The notes beneath the pieces are model-generated. The model searched no databases, was not told the DNA's origin, and saw only the letters and a list, made by a program, of their open reading frames with translations. Positions 1 through 6,433 of a DNA stretch of 6,456 bases are shown piece by piece (position 1 is the stretch's first letter; each line of letters starts with the position of its first letter). The stretch spans positions 1 through 6,456 of the forward strand of contig JACZXM010000186.1 of assembly GCA_022571615.1 (NCBI GenBank), written 5' to 3'. A program made the translations under genes and the position numbers. Source of the DNA: Acidobacteriota bacterium (GTDB lineage Bacteria; Acidobacteriota; UBA890; WLXD01).

Positions 1-708
1 CTCGTAGGGATCCGCGCCGGCGACATAGAGCAGCAGATCCGGACGGTGCCGCTCGAGCAACGGCAACAGCCCGCGACGCAGCGCGGCCAGGTAGTCATGA
101 TCGCCGCATCCCGCGTGCAGCCCGACGTCCACGTCGCTCGGTGGTTTGACCGCCGGGTAGATGTCCTGCTGGTGGATCGAGAATGTTGCCACCGTATCAT
201 CGGCTGCGAAGATGGCGGCGGTTCCGTTACCGTGGTGCAGATCGCAATCCGCCACCAGGGCTCGTTGGATCCTGCCATCGGCCTGCATCGCCCGAACCGC
301 GCAGGCCGGATCGTTGAAGACACAGAACCCTTCCCCGTGGTCGGGGAAGGCGTGGTGGAAGCCACCTCCGATGTGAATCCCAACCCCATGGTCGATTGCC
401 AGGCGCGCCGCCATGATGCTGCCCTGCACGCAGCGGCTAGCAGAGTCGAATACCTCCGGCGACCACGGTAGCTCCAGTTGCAGAATCTCCCGCGGGCTGA
501 GGGTTCCGGCGCGACACCTGCGGTAGTACTCGGAGGTATGCACGCGCACGATGTCGCTCTCGGCGGCCGGCGGCGGGGCGAGGAAGTTCTCCCGTCGGGC
601 ACCGTCCTCGGCAATCAGGCGATCCACCACGAGGCGGTACTTGCGGGTCGGGAACACGTGCGCACCGATGTCCACCTCGTAGCAGGGTGAGGTCACATAG
701 CGCGGCAT
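1..708 (-). CDS. Histone deacetylase family protein (AcuC/AphA-like zinc amidohydrolase), 3' end cut by window edge
   Basis: Members of this family remove acyl groups from acetylated lysines or from small acetylated amines, using one Zn ion; the substrate here cannot be told from sequence. The 236 visible codons, free of stops, begin MPRYVTSPCY. Family landmarks occur in order: GGGFHHAF with the catalytic His pair at residues 118-119, GFCVFND at 128-133, DCDLHHGNG at 154-162 whose D156 and H158 are expected zinc ligands, and AGAD at 230-233 whose D233 is the expected third ligand. The active-site Tyr region lies beyond the window. The common HHGDG is HHGNG here. No Shine-Dalgarno precedes the ATG at 708; an in-frame GTG at 726 is an alternative start but would place the TATAAT box inside the gene. 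It is divergent from the tRNA genes. The family call is firm from the motifs; the substrate is open. Confidence 0.93.
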   Translation of the reverse strand, partial: MPRYVTSPCYEVDIGAHVFPTRKYRLVVDRLIAEDGARRENFLAPPPAAESDIVRVHTSEYYRRCRAGTLSPREILQLELPWSPEVFDSASRCVQGSIMAARLAIDHGVGIHIGGGFHHAFPDHGEGFCVFNDPACAVRAMQADGRIQRALVADCDLHHGNGTAAIFAADDTVATFSIHQQDIYPAVKPPSDVDVGLHAGCGDHDYLAALRRGLLPLLERHRPDLLLYVAGADPYE

Positions 709-715
709 GGGAAGG

Positions 716-721
716 ATTATA
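716..721 (-). promoter_or_regulatory. Candidate -10 box (TATAAT) for the deacetylase gene
   Basis: A perfect TATAAT reads on the minus strand from 721 to 716 and is followed by seven bases and then the ATG at 708. That spacing would put the transcription start at or next to the start codon, which fits the missing ribosome binding site and suggests a leaderless mRNA. I found no good -35 hexamer at the usual distance, so the call rests on the -10 match and its placement. Confidence 0.4.
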
Positions 722-791
722 GGCACCTGGCAAGGTAACGCGACCGCCCGTCGCAAGCCCTTGGACCGACGTTACTTCCGCCACCGCGAGC

Positions 792-822
792 TTGCCAGCC
801 AGGGGGGGGGCCTCGGTATCCT
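792..822 (+). promoter_or_regulatory. Candidate promoter for the tRNA genes
   Basis: TTGCCA at 792-797 resembles a -35 box (4 of 6 to TTGACA in sequence, with the TTG core intact) and TATCCT at 817-822 resembles a -10 box (4 of 6 to TATAAT). The 19 bp spacer is longer than the preferred 17 and contains a run of nine G. The predicted start would lie a few bases before the mature tRNA-Gly 5' end at 836. It is the best candidate by eye in the gap, but a weak match. Confidence 0.3.
802..810 (+). repeat. Homopolymer tract of nine G
   Basis: Nine consecutive G residues lie between the deacetylase gene and tRNA-Gly, inside the spacer of the candidate tRNA promoter. Tracts of this length can change length by replication slippage and are also prone to sequencing error. 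Confidence 0.9.
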
Positions 823-835
823 TGGTCGCGCAGGG

Positions 836-911
836 GCGGGAATAGCTCAGCTGGTAGAGCGCAACGTTGCCAACGTTGAGGTCGCGGGTTCGAATCCCGT
901 TTCCCGCTCCA
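836..911 (+). tRNA. tRNA-Gly (anticodon GCC)
   Basis: A full cloverleaf can be drawn. The acceptor stem GCGGGAA (836-842) pairs perfectly with TTCCCGC (901-907). The D arm has GCTC/GAGC with a GG-containing loop. The anticodon stem CAACG/CGTTG encloses TTGCCAA, giving anticodon GCC at 869-871. The variable loop has 5 nt, and the T arm has the loop TTCGAAT. The discriminator base is T at 908 and CCA is encoded at 909-911. It reads GGC and GGU glycine codons. A TTTCTTTTT tract follows directly at 912-920 and might favour termination or processing. tRNA-Cys follows 67 bp later on the same strand. Confidence 0.97.
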
Positions 912-978
912 TTTCTTTTTGCCTGGAGGTGCCATCCCGCACCGGGAAGGGTACGACCGGGCTCGCGGTATTACTTGA

Positions 979-1049
979 GGCGGCGTAGCCAAGTGGTAAG
1001 GCAGCGGTCTGCAAAACCGTCTACCCGAGTTCGATTCTCGGCGCCGCCT
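979..1049 (+). tRNA. tRNA-Cys (anticodon GCA)
   Basis: The acceptor stem GGCGGCG (979-985) pairs with CGCCGCC (1042-1048). The D stem is GCC/GGC, three pairs, as is usual for tRNA-Cys. The anticodon stem GCGGT/ACCGT encloses CTGCAAA with anticodon GCA at 1011-1013. The variable loop has 4 nt. The T arm CCGAG/CTCGG encloses TTCGATT. The discriminator is T at 1049, as expected for tRNA-Cys. The following bases are CCT, so the terminal CCA is not encoded, unlike in the neighbouring tRNA-Gly; it must be added after transcription. Confidence 0.97.
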
Positions 1050-1071
1050 CCTTCGTTCTGCCGGTGGGAAT

Positions 1072-1084
1072 CGCCGCTGCGGCG
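1072..1084 (+). other. Small GC-rich hairpin between tRNA-Cys and the peptidase ribosome binding site
   Basis: CGCCG at 1072-1076 and CGGCG at 1080-1084 form a 5 bp stem around a CTG loop, with no T tract after it. It lies 23 nt after tRNA-Cys and 6 nt before the AAAGGA Shine-Dalgarno (1091-1096). It could end or separate a tRNA transcript, or shield the 5' end of the peptidase message. With such a short stem in GC-rich DNA, chance is also possible. Confidence 0.35.
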
Positions 1085-1103
1085 GGGTGGAAAGGACTCC
1101 TGC

Positions 1104-3773
1104 ATGAGATTCGTGCCGTTTCCGCGTCTCGTTTGCCAACTGGCGGCCGTCGCCAGCCTGCTCGTCACAGCCCTGATTTGGTCCGGCACCGCCGCGCCGG
1201 CCCTGGCTCAGGGCGGCACCGATATCGAGGCGCTGAGGGCTTCGCGCGGACCGTTCGACGCCGCGATCCCAACGCCTGAATCGGTCTTTGGCTTTTATCC
1301 TGGAGCCGACTTCCAACTCGCCGATTGGCCGTCGATTCTGCAGTACCTACAGACGCTCGATGCCGCTTCCGATCGCATGGTCCTGGAGGAAATCGGACAC
1401 ACGGCCGAGGGCCAGCCCATGGTACTGGCGATCATCTCGTCGCCGGAAAACCTGGCTCGCCGCGAACGCTACCGCGCCATTGCCGAACGGTTGGCGCGCG
1501 CACGGGGCGTCGATGAGTCTGAGGCGCGCCAACTCGCGAGCGAAGGCAAGGCGGTGATCTGGATCGACTCCGGCATGCACGCTACCGAGGTCGCCCACGG
1601 GCAGCACGCCCCCGAGCTGGCCTACGTGATGGTGGCCGGTGAGAGCCCCGAGCTGCAGCGTATCCGTGACGACGTGATCCTGCTGTTGATGCCGAACATG
1701 AATCCCGACGGGCTCAACATCGTGGTGGACTGGTACCGCAGCAACCTCGGGACCCCGTTCGAGACCGCCTCCTTGCCCGTCCTGTACCAGAAGTACGCCG
1801 GTCACGACAACAACCGCGACTGGTACATGATCACGCAGGCCGAGACCCGCGCGGTGGCGCGGCAGCTGTACCACACCTGGTACCCCCAGGTGGTCTACAA
1901 CCACCATCAGACAGCGCCGTTTCCAGCACGAATCTTCGTGCCGCCGTTCGACGACCCTTCCAATCCCAACATACCGCCGTTGGTGGTGCGCGGCATCGCG
2001 CGTGTCGGCAACGCGATCACCACGCGGCTCGAGAGCGAAGGCAAGTCCGGCGCGGTATCACGAGTCGGCTTCACCGCCTGGTGGAACGGCGGGATGCGCA
2101 CCGCACCCTACTTCCACAACATGGTGGGAATCCTCACCGAGACGGCGCTGTTTCGTTACGCGACGCCGAATTTCTACCCGCCGGGCACGTTGCCCGAGAG
2201 CTTCCGCGACGGTACCTCGGCTCGTGCCCCCAGCATCAATTACCCCATGCCCTGGCCCGGTGGTTGGTGGCGCCTGCGCGATCCGATCGAGTACATGCTG
2301 ACCGCCTCGATCGCAACGCTCGACGTCGGTTCTCGATACCGCGAGGATTGGCTGCTCAACATCTGGCGCATGGGTCAGGCTGCGATCGCGAGCGGCCGCG
2401 CCGGCACGCCGGCAGCGTGGGTCATTCCGCCGACGCAGCGTGATCCTTCCGCCGCGGCAGCTCTGGTCAACGTCCTGCTCCGGGGCGGGCTGGAGGTGTA
2501 CCGCGCTGGCTCGGAGCTCTCCGGCGACGGTTCGACCTACCCGGCGGGTACCTATGTCGTCCCTGCGGCCCAGGCGTTTCGTGCTCACGCGATGGACATG
2601 CTCGAGCCGCAGTCGTACCCAGACCGTCGGCTCTATCCGGGCGGCCCGCCCGAACCGCCGTACGACCTGTCCGGGTGGACGCTGCCGCTGCAGATGGGGG
2701 TCGAGGTCGATCGCATCGAGGCGCCATTCGATGCATCCCTCGAAAAGCTCGTTGCTCCCGTGCGAGCGCCTTTTGGAGTGGAAGGGGAGGGCAGGACCTT
2801 CCTGCTTGATCCGCGTAGCAACGCGAGCGTGCGGGCGGTGAACCGATTGCTGGCCGCGGGTGCGGATGTGTACTGGAGCGCGGGACCCGCTTCGATCGGC
2901 GGAGACACCGTGCCAGCCGGCGCGATCGTGGTTTCCCTGGGGGCCGACTCGACGGTCGATCTGAAGCAGCTCGCCGAGGAAGAACAGGTCATCGTTCGCA
3001 GTACCCAGCGCCGACCGCGTGGCAGCGGTTGGCGTCTTCGCACGCCGCGCGTGGGTCTGTACGAGCCTTGGGTGGCGAGCATGGACGCTGGCTGGACGCG
3101 TTTTGTTCTCGAGCAATACGGATTCGAGTTCCGGGTCGTCCGAGATGCCGAGATGAGAAAGGGGAGCCTGGGAGAGCGGTACGACGCCATCATCCTGCCG
3201 TCAACGAGAGCCGAAGCTTTGATCCAGGGCCACGATACTCGCACCATGCCGGCCCGCTACACTGGTGGGCTGGGCGATGCCGGCGTCGGGGCGCTGCGGC
3301 GTTTCGTCGAACAGGGCGGAACGCTGGTCGCGCTCGATGCCTCGGCCTCGCTGCCGCTCGCACGCTTCGGTCTGCCGATCGACAATGCCCTCGAGGGCGT
3401 CGGTCGGGACGACTTCTTCTGTCCCGGATCGCTACTGCGCATCGCGGTCAACAACACCCACCCGGTGGCGTTCGGGATGCCGACCGAGGCAACCGCGTTC
3501 TTCGTTCGCTCGAGCGCATTCGACGTCCAGGAGGAGGCGAGCGACGTCGAGGTCATCGTGTCGTATGCGGACGGCGAGCTGCTCGAAAGCGGGTGGATCC
3601 TGGGGCAGGAGCACCTTCAGGGACACGGGGCGGTGGTAGAGGTACCTCTGGGCGACGGCCGCGTCATCCTGCTCGGGTTCCGCGTCCAGTTCCGCGCCCA
3701 GCCGTACGAGACCTTCAAGCTGCTGTTCAACAGCCTCTTCTACGCCGCCGCGGAGGCCGGTAACCTGCCGTGA
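1104..3773 (+). CDS. Exported M14 family zinc carboxypeptidase-like protein with C-terminal GATase1-like domain
   Basis: This 889-residue protein should hydrolyse peptides outside the cytoplasm. A signal peptide (residues 1-35) has a basic start, a hydrophobic core at about 13-26 and an ALA|QGG cleavage site. The M14 domain (about 60-400) has the zinc motif HATE (H159, E162), NPDG at 200-203, the substrate-binding-type NNRD at 236-239, YNHHQ at 265-269 supplying the third zinc His (H267 or H268), and LTE with E346 as expected catalytic Glu; the site looks intact. A region of about 646-889 resembles a class I glutamine-amidotransferase fold, but its nucleophile-elbow region reads ALDASAS (743-749) without Cys, so it is probably not catalytic. 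The ATG at 1104 is chosen because AAAGGA sits 7 nt upstream and it gives the signal peptide. The frame stays open back to 867, but that stretch is tRNA-Cys and part of tRNA-Gly. The substrate is unknown. Confidence 0.92.
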   Translation: MRFVPFPRLVCQLAAVASLLVTALIWSGTAAPALAQGGTDIEALRASRGPFDAAIPTPESVFGFYPGADFQLADWPSILQYLQTLDAASDRMVLEEIGHTAEGQPMVLAIISSPENLARRERYRAIAERLARARGVDESEARQLASEGKAVIWIDSGMHATEVAHGQHAPELAYVMVAGESPELQRIRDDVILLLMPNMNPDGLNIVVDWYRSNLGTPFETASLPVLYQKYAGHDNNRDWYMITQAETRAVARQLYHTWYPQVVYNHHQTAPFPARIFVPPFDDPSNPNIPPLVVRGIARVGNAITTRLESEGKSGAVSRVGFTAWWNGGMRTAPYFHNMVGILTETALFRYATPNFYPPGTLPESFRDGTSARAPSINYPMPWPGGWWRLRDPIEYMLTASIATLDVGSRYREDWLLNIWRMGQAAIASGRAGTPAAWVIPPTQRDPSAAAALVNVLLRGGLEVYRAGSELSGDGSTYPAGTYVVPAAQAFRAHAMDMLEPQSYPDRRLYPGGPPEPPYDLSGWTLPLQMGVEVDRIEAPFDASLEKLVAPVRAPFGVEGEGRTFLLDPRSNASVRAVNRLLAAGADVYWSAGPASIGGDTVPAGAIVVSLGADSTVDLKQLAEEEQVIVRSTQRRPRGSGWRLRTPRVGLYEPWVASMDAGWTRFVLEQYGFEFRVVRDAEMRKGSLGERYDAIILPSTRAEALIQGHDTRTMPARYTGGLGDAGVGALRRFVEQGGTLVALDASASLPLARFGLPIDNALEGVGRDDFFCPGSLLRIAVNNTHPVAFGMPTEATAFFVRSSAFDVQEEASDVEVIVSYADGELLESGWILGQEHLQGHGAVVEVPLGDGRVILLGFRVQFRAQPYETFKLLFNSLFYAAAEAGNLP

Positions 3774-4297
3774 TTCGGACCCGTGAGGCCTTGCTGTACG
3801 CGTGTGCGGCAGGCTTGCTCCTGGCCTCGGCGGTGGCGTCGGCACAACAGGGCAACCCGGATCCACCGCTGGAGTGGGCGAGCTGGATCTCGGAAGTGCC
3901 GCTGGTCGATTTGAGCGGCGATTGGGCCTTCGACCCGGACACAAGCGACCCCATGGTCGAGGAATGGCGAGACCGAGTGATCCACTACACCATCACGCAG
4001 TCGAACGATCACATCGAGCTCAAGTTCGAGCCACAGGACGGACCACCCACTCTGCAGTCGCATCGCTGGGATGGTCTGGTGACCCGCTCGCGTCAGGGAC
4101 AGATGGAGATTCGCGAACGCGCCGGCTGGCGCGATGGCGGCCGCACGTTCTTCGTGGACGGACGCCGATGGAACTACGCCGACACCCTGGCCTCAGCCTA
4201 CGAGCTCGTCTACCAACTCGGCGGTGGCGGCACCCTCGTTTTCACCCAGCGGGATGAGTTCGGACAGACGGTGTGGCGATTTCGCCGCGCCAGGTGA
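3770..4297 (+). CDS. Exported small protein of unknown function, coupled to the M14 peptidase gene
   Basis: I do not recognise this 175-residue family. The first 25 residues form a signal peptide with RTR near the start, a hydrophobic core at about 7-23 and an ASA|QQG site, so a mature protein of about 150 residues outside the cytoplasm is expected. The mature part begins with an acidic, Pro/Trp-containing stretch and then LVDLSGDWAFDPD (about 45-57). The rest alternates polar and hydrophobic residues in strand-like fashion (IHYTITQ, IELKFEP, QMEIRER, GTLVFTQ, TVWRFRR), which suggests an all-beta, possibly lipocalin-like barrel; that fold is inference. The GTG start overlaps the TGA of the peptidase gene as GTGA, and GGAGG lies at 3752-3756, 13 nt upstream, so translation is likely coupled. 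The coding end is a double stop, TGATAG. A role with the peptidase is implied only by the coupling. Confidence 0.85.
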   Translation: MIRTREALLYACAAGLLLASAVASAQQGNPDPPLEWASWISEVPLVDLSGDWAFDPDTSDPMVEEWRDRVIHYTITQSNDHIELKFEPQDGPPTLQSHRWDGLVTRSRQGQMEIRERAGWRDGGRTFFVDGRRWNYADTLASAYELVYQLGGGGTLVFTQRDEFGQTVWRFRRAR

Positions 4298-4429
4298 TAG
4301 GGCGCTGGCAGCTGGTGGCCTGCTGAGGGCTGGCGCAGCGCGTAGCAGCTGGGCATGGCGTGTTGGCCCGAAATCCGGCAGGGTGCCGCTGAGCGCGATC
4401 TGAGAGCGTCGAAAGGGCCCCGTAGATCA
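4298..4429. other. Convergent intergenic gap, probable chromosome/element border zone
   Basis: The rightward peptidase operon and the leftward recombinase block meet here. I see only short imperfect symmetries: GCTG/CAGC at 4329-4339, an 8 bp direct repeat GCAGCTGG at 4308-4315 and 4345-4352, and GATCT/AGATC at 4397-4401 and 4424-4428. None is followed by a T tract on either strand, so no convincing intrinsic terminator is present. No tRNA 3' fragment is visible that would mark an attachment site. Confidence 0.4.
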
Positions 4430-4888
4430 TCAGGGTCGGCGCGTGAGGACGGCGAGCTGCGCCGGTGAGTAGCTTCTAGAAAAGCCCCACGCCACGGCCT
4501 GATTGTCAGCTTCCTCTTCTACATCCGGAGATATATCGGGGTCAAGTCTGTTGTGCCCCAACCAGGCGTGGGCTACTTCATGAGCTATCGCGGATTCCCG
4601 CCGTCCCTGCGATCGATACGCTGTTTCACTCATCACGATCAACCACTTCACTTTTCGCTTATCCACAATCGATGCGGGCCAGGTTATCCCCCATACACCG
4701 AGTCCTCCGATGGACAGAATCTGACATCGGCGTTGCACGAAGTGACGAACACGTTTAGGCAGTCGAACCAGAACCGACGCCAGCGCCAGCCTGAGCCGGT
4801 CGTCATCCCCTGCAAAAATAGCTGGTCCGCTGACGTCGTACCAAGCCTCATCCTCCCCGTATTCCTTACCCCAAGTATCGCAACTCAT
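4430..4888 (-). CDS. Small HExxH zinc metallopeptidase, ImmA/IrrE-like
   Basis: The 152-residue product carries HEVAHAW with H103, E104 and H107 as the zinc site, preceded by the helix-like RRESAIA and followed by GH at 111-112. A second acidic motif, EEEADNQA (124-131), is where ImmA/IrrE-type proteins place their third zinc ligand. Residues 1-95 include a Leu-rich helix and an LSIGGLGVWGI strand-like segment. There is no signal peptide, so it is cytosolic. Known ImmA proteins cleave a phage or ICE repressor, but the family also includes stress regulators and toxin-antitoxin-type proteins, so the target is inferred only. The ATG at 4888 lies 7 nt after the recombinase stop with no clear Shine-Dalgarno, which suggests reinitiation. 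Base composition is low for this window: 4621-4680 has 29 of 60 G+C, against 46 of 60 at 2641-2700. The superfamily is well supported; the exact family is less sure. Confidence 0.8.
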   Translation of the reverse strand: MSCDTWGKEYGEDEAWYDVSGPAIFAGDDDRLRLALASVLVRLPKRVRHFVQRRCQILSIGGLGVWGITWPASIVDKRKVKWLIVMSETAYRSQGRRESAIAHEVAHAWLGHNRLDPDISPDVEEEADNQAVAWGFSRSYSPAQLAVLTRRP

Positions 4889-4895
4889 GGTCCAG

Positions 4896-6032
4896 CTACC
4901 CGAACAGGACCGCCGCGACCTTCTCAGCCGCCTCGGCTTCCATCGCCGGCATGACGTGGGAGTAACGGTCCATCGTGACCGCGATGCTGGAGTGGCCCAG
5001 CCGTTCGCTGACCACTTTGGGATGGACGCCGGCCTGGAGGGCCAGCGTCGCGTGAGTGTGCCGTAGGTCGTGAAAGCGGATCATGGGCAGGCCGGCGGCC
5101 CGGACGTGCTGGGCGAAGTAGTAGGCGCTGAACCGCCGGGGATGAACCGGCTCGCCGTCCGGGGCGGTAAAAACCAGGTCGTGATCGGGCCAGTCGGCGC
5201 CGAACGATAGCCGCTCGGCCAGGGCGGCCTTACGGTGCTCTCGCAGGGCGGCCAGGGTGTGAGCGTCCAGGGTGACGCTACGCCGGCTCGTGGCCGTCTT
5301 CGGCGGCGAGAATACCATGCGGTTGTTGATCGTCAGCAGGCTCTGCGTGACGCTCACCCGGCCCCCGTCCAGGTCCACATCGCGCCAGCGCAAGCCGAGG
5401 AGCTCGCCGCGGCGCAACCCGGTTGTGGCGGCCAGTAGGTAGGCGACGTAGTAGCGGTCGCCCTCTACGTGCTCCAGGAAGGCCCTGAGCTCATCGGCGC
5501 TCCAGGTGTGCATCTCCGGGGGCTGCTGCCGCGGCGGGGTCGCCAGGTCGGCGGGATTCCGGGCGAGATATCCCCATCTCACCGCCTCGGATAATGCCTT
5601 GCGGACGATCGAATGAGTCATGCGCACGGTGCGGGCGCTGAGCCCCCCCGGCCGGTTCGCGCGACCGTTCGCCAGCAAGTCGGCATACATCGAGGTCAGC
5701 GCTGCAGGGGTGACGTGCTGCAGGGGTGTAGCGCCCAGCGTGGGGACCACATAAGCGGCCAGGGACGCCCGGTAGCCTTCCCAGGTCGCCGGCCGTAGCG
5801 TGGTCCGGGCGGCCTGCAGATATTCCTCGAGGAAGGCCCCCAGCGTCTGCCTGGAGGGCTCTACGTAGTCGCCCTTCTGGAGGCGGCTGAGGATTTCTGT
5901 GAGCGCTGCCTCGGCCGAGCGTTTCGTCGCAAATCCTGAGTGCCACTTTTGCCGTCGCGGCTGCCCTTCCGCATGCGGAAGATCCACCACAACGCACCAT
6001 TTTCGTCCCCGGCGTCTAACATGTCCGGTCAT
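4896..6032 (-). CDS. Tyrosine recombinase / phage-type integrase
   Basis: This 378-residue enzyme should join and excise DNA at short attachment sites through a covalent 3'-phosphotyrosine. Residues 1-60 look like an arm-type DNA-binding domain (basic start, then KRSAEAAL). Residues about 62-160 form the core-binding, SAM-like domain (LGAFLEEYL to YLARNPA). The catalytic domain spans about 175-378. All catalytic residues are present: R207 in TGLRRGELLGLRW, K245 in PPKTATSRRSV, H321 and R324 in HDLRHTHA, H347 in LGHSSI, and the nucleophile Y357 in DRYSHV. Length is normal and the gene is intact. The ATG at 6032 has AGGAGGG 7 nt upstream (6046-6040) and overlaps the upstream stop as ATGA. The general style resembles integrases of actinobacterial and similar high-G+C elements, but the subfamily is not certain. 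Confidence 0.96.
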   Translation of the reverse strand: MTGHVRRRGRKWCVVVDLPHAEGQPRRQKWHSGFATKRSAEAALTEILSRLQKGDYVEPSRQTLGAFLEEYLQAARTTLRPATWEGYRASLAAYVVPTLGATPLQHVTPAALTSMYADLLANGRANRPGGLSARTVRMTHSIVRKALSEAVRWGYLARNPADLATPPRQQPPEMHTWSADELRAFLEHVEGDRYYVAYLLAATTGLRRGELLGLRWRDVDLDGGRVSVTQSLLTINNRMVFSPPKTATSRRSVTLDAHTLAALREHRKAALAERLSFGADWPDHDLVFTAPDGEPVHPRRFSAYYFAQHVRAAGLPMIRFHDLRHTHATLALQAGVHPKVVSERLGHSSIAVTMDRYSHVMPAMEAEAAEKVAAVLFG

Positions 6033-6433
6033 TCTAGAGCCCTCCTGCGGGTGTCTACCACAAGCCGTCCAAATCCGGTCGCGTCATACGAGGTGTAATC
6101 CGCTTCCTCTTCCGCTACATACAGGTGCCGGTCGGCGCTCGTGATCGCTGAGGCGTGGCGCCCCAGCTCCTGGACGTAGGTGCGGGCGCCGACCTCGGAC
6201 CCGGCCCAAAAGGTGAGGGGGCGCGTTAGCCACTGGTCAACGTGGCGGGCTACGTGGGCCGCGATGCTGGCCGGGTCCATGTAAAACCCGCCAGCTGGCA
6301 GGGGCTGGACGCGGCGGGCGTAGCTCAGGCTGACGTCAAGATGCTCTACTCCCTCACCGGCTGCGATGTAGTCCTTAGTGAAGCCGTAGACGGCGACCGG
6401 GGGCATCGCCGGGACCGCGCGCCTTATCACCAT
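6029..6433 (-). CDS. Unrecognised small protein upstream of the recombinase; start uncertain
   Basis: I do not recognise this protein. From the ATG at 6433 it has 134 residues, a mixed-charge soluble composition, no signal peptide and no membrane segment. Visible stretches are AVYGFTKDYIAAGEGVEH (about 14-31), AAHVARHVDQWL (about 58-69) and an acidic-aromatic run, EEEADYTSYDATGFGRL (about 108-124). It has no helix-turn-helix of the usual excisionase kind. The frame has no stop between 6433 and the window end, and the ATG lacks a good Shine-Dalgarno, so the protein may start further right and be longer. Its TGA overlaps the recombinase ATG by 4 bp, and the recombinase ribosome binding site lies inside it. 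This argues that it is a real, co-expressed gene of the same element. Confidence 0.6.
   Translation of the reverse strand: MVIRRAVPAMPPVAVYGFTKDYIAAGEGVEHLDVSLSYARRVQPLPAGGFYMDPASIAAHVARHVDQWLTRPLTFWAGSEVGARTYVQELGRHASAITSADRHLYVAEEEADYTSYDATGFGRLVVDTRRRALE
6040..6046 (-). promoter_or_regulatory. Strong Shine-Dalgarno that fixes the recombinase start
   Basis: AGGAGGG reads on the minus strand from 6046 to 6040, 7 nt before the ATG at 6032. It lies inside the end of the upstream gene, so recombinase translation can start independently as well as by coupling. Confidence 0.85.

Noticed and set aside
46..471. Plus-strand open frame of 141 codons
   Set aside because: It is antisense to the deacetylase gene, whose catalytic motifs are on the minus strand in the same interval.
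912..920. TTTCTTTTT after tRNA-Gly as an independent terminator
   Set aside because: No separate hairpin precedes it apart from the tRNA itself, and tRNA-Cys follows closely on the same strand, so it is only mentioned with the tRNA.
717..1316. Long minus-strand open frame of 199 codons across the tRNA region
   Set aside because: It covers both tRNA genes and the start of the peptidase gene on the opposite strand, and its product is Arg/Gly/Pro-rich without motifs. It is a high-G+C shadow.
2058..3116. Minus-strand open frame of 352 codons inside the peptidase gene
   Set aside because: It lies wholly antisense to a well-supported gene with intact motifs, and its translation is Arg-rich and low in recognisable structure.
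4397..4428. GATCT/AGATC inverted repeat as a terminator between convergent genes
   Set aside because: The stem is 5 bp with a 22 nt loop and has no T tract on either strand.
4509..6112. Shared 11-mer GCTTCCTCTTC at 4509-4519 and 6102-6112, possibly element repeats
   Set aside because: Both copies encode EEEAD in two different proteins on the minus strand and the match does not extend. It is best explained as coincidence in acidic-residue codons.
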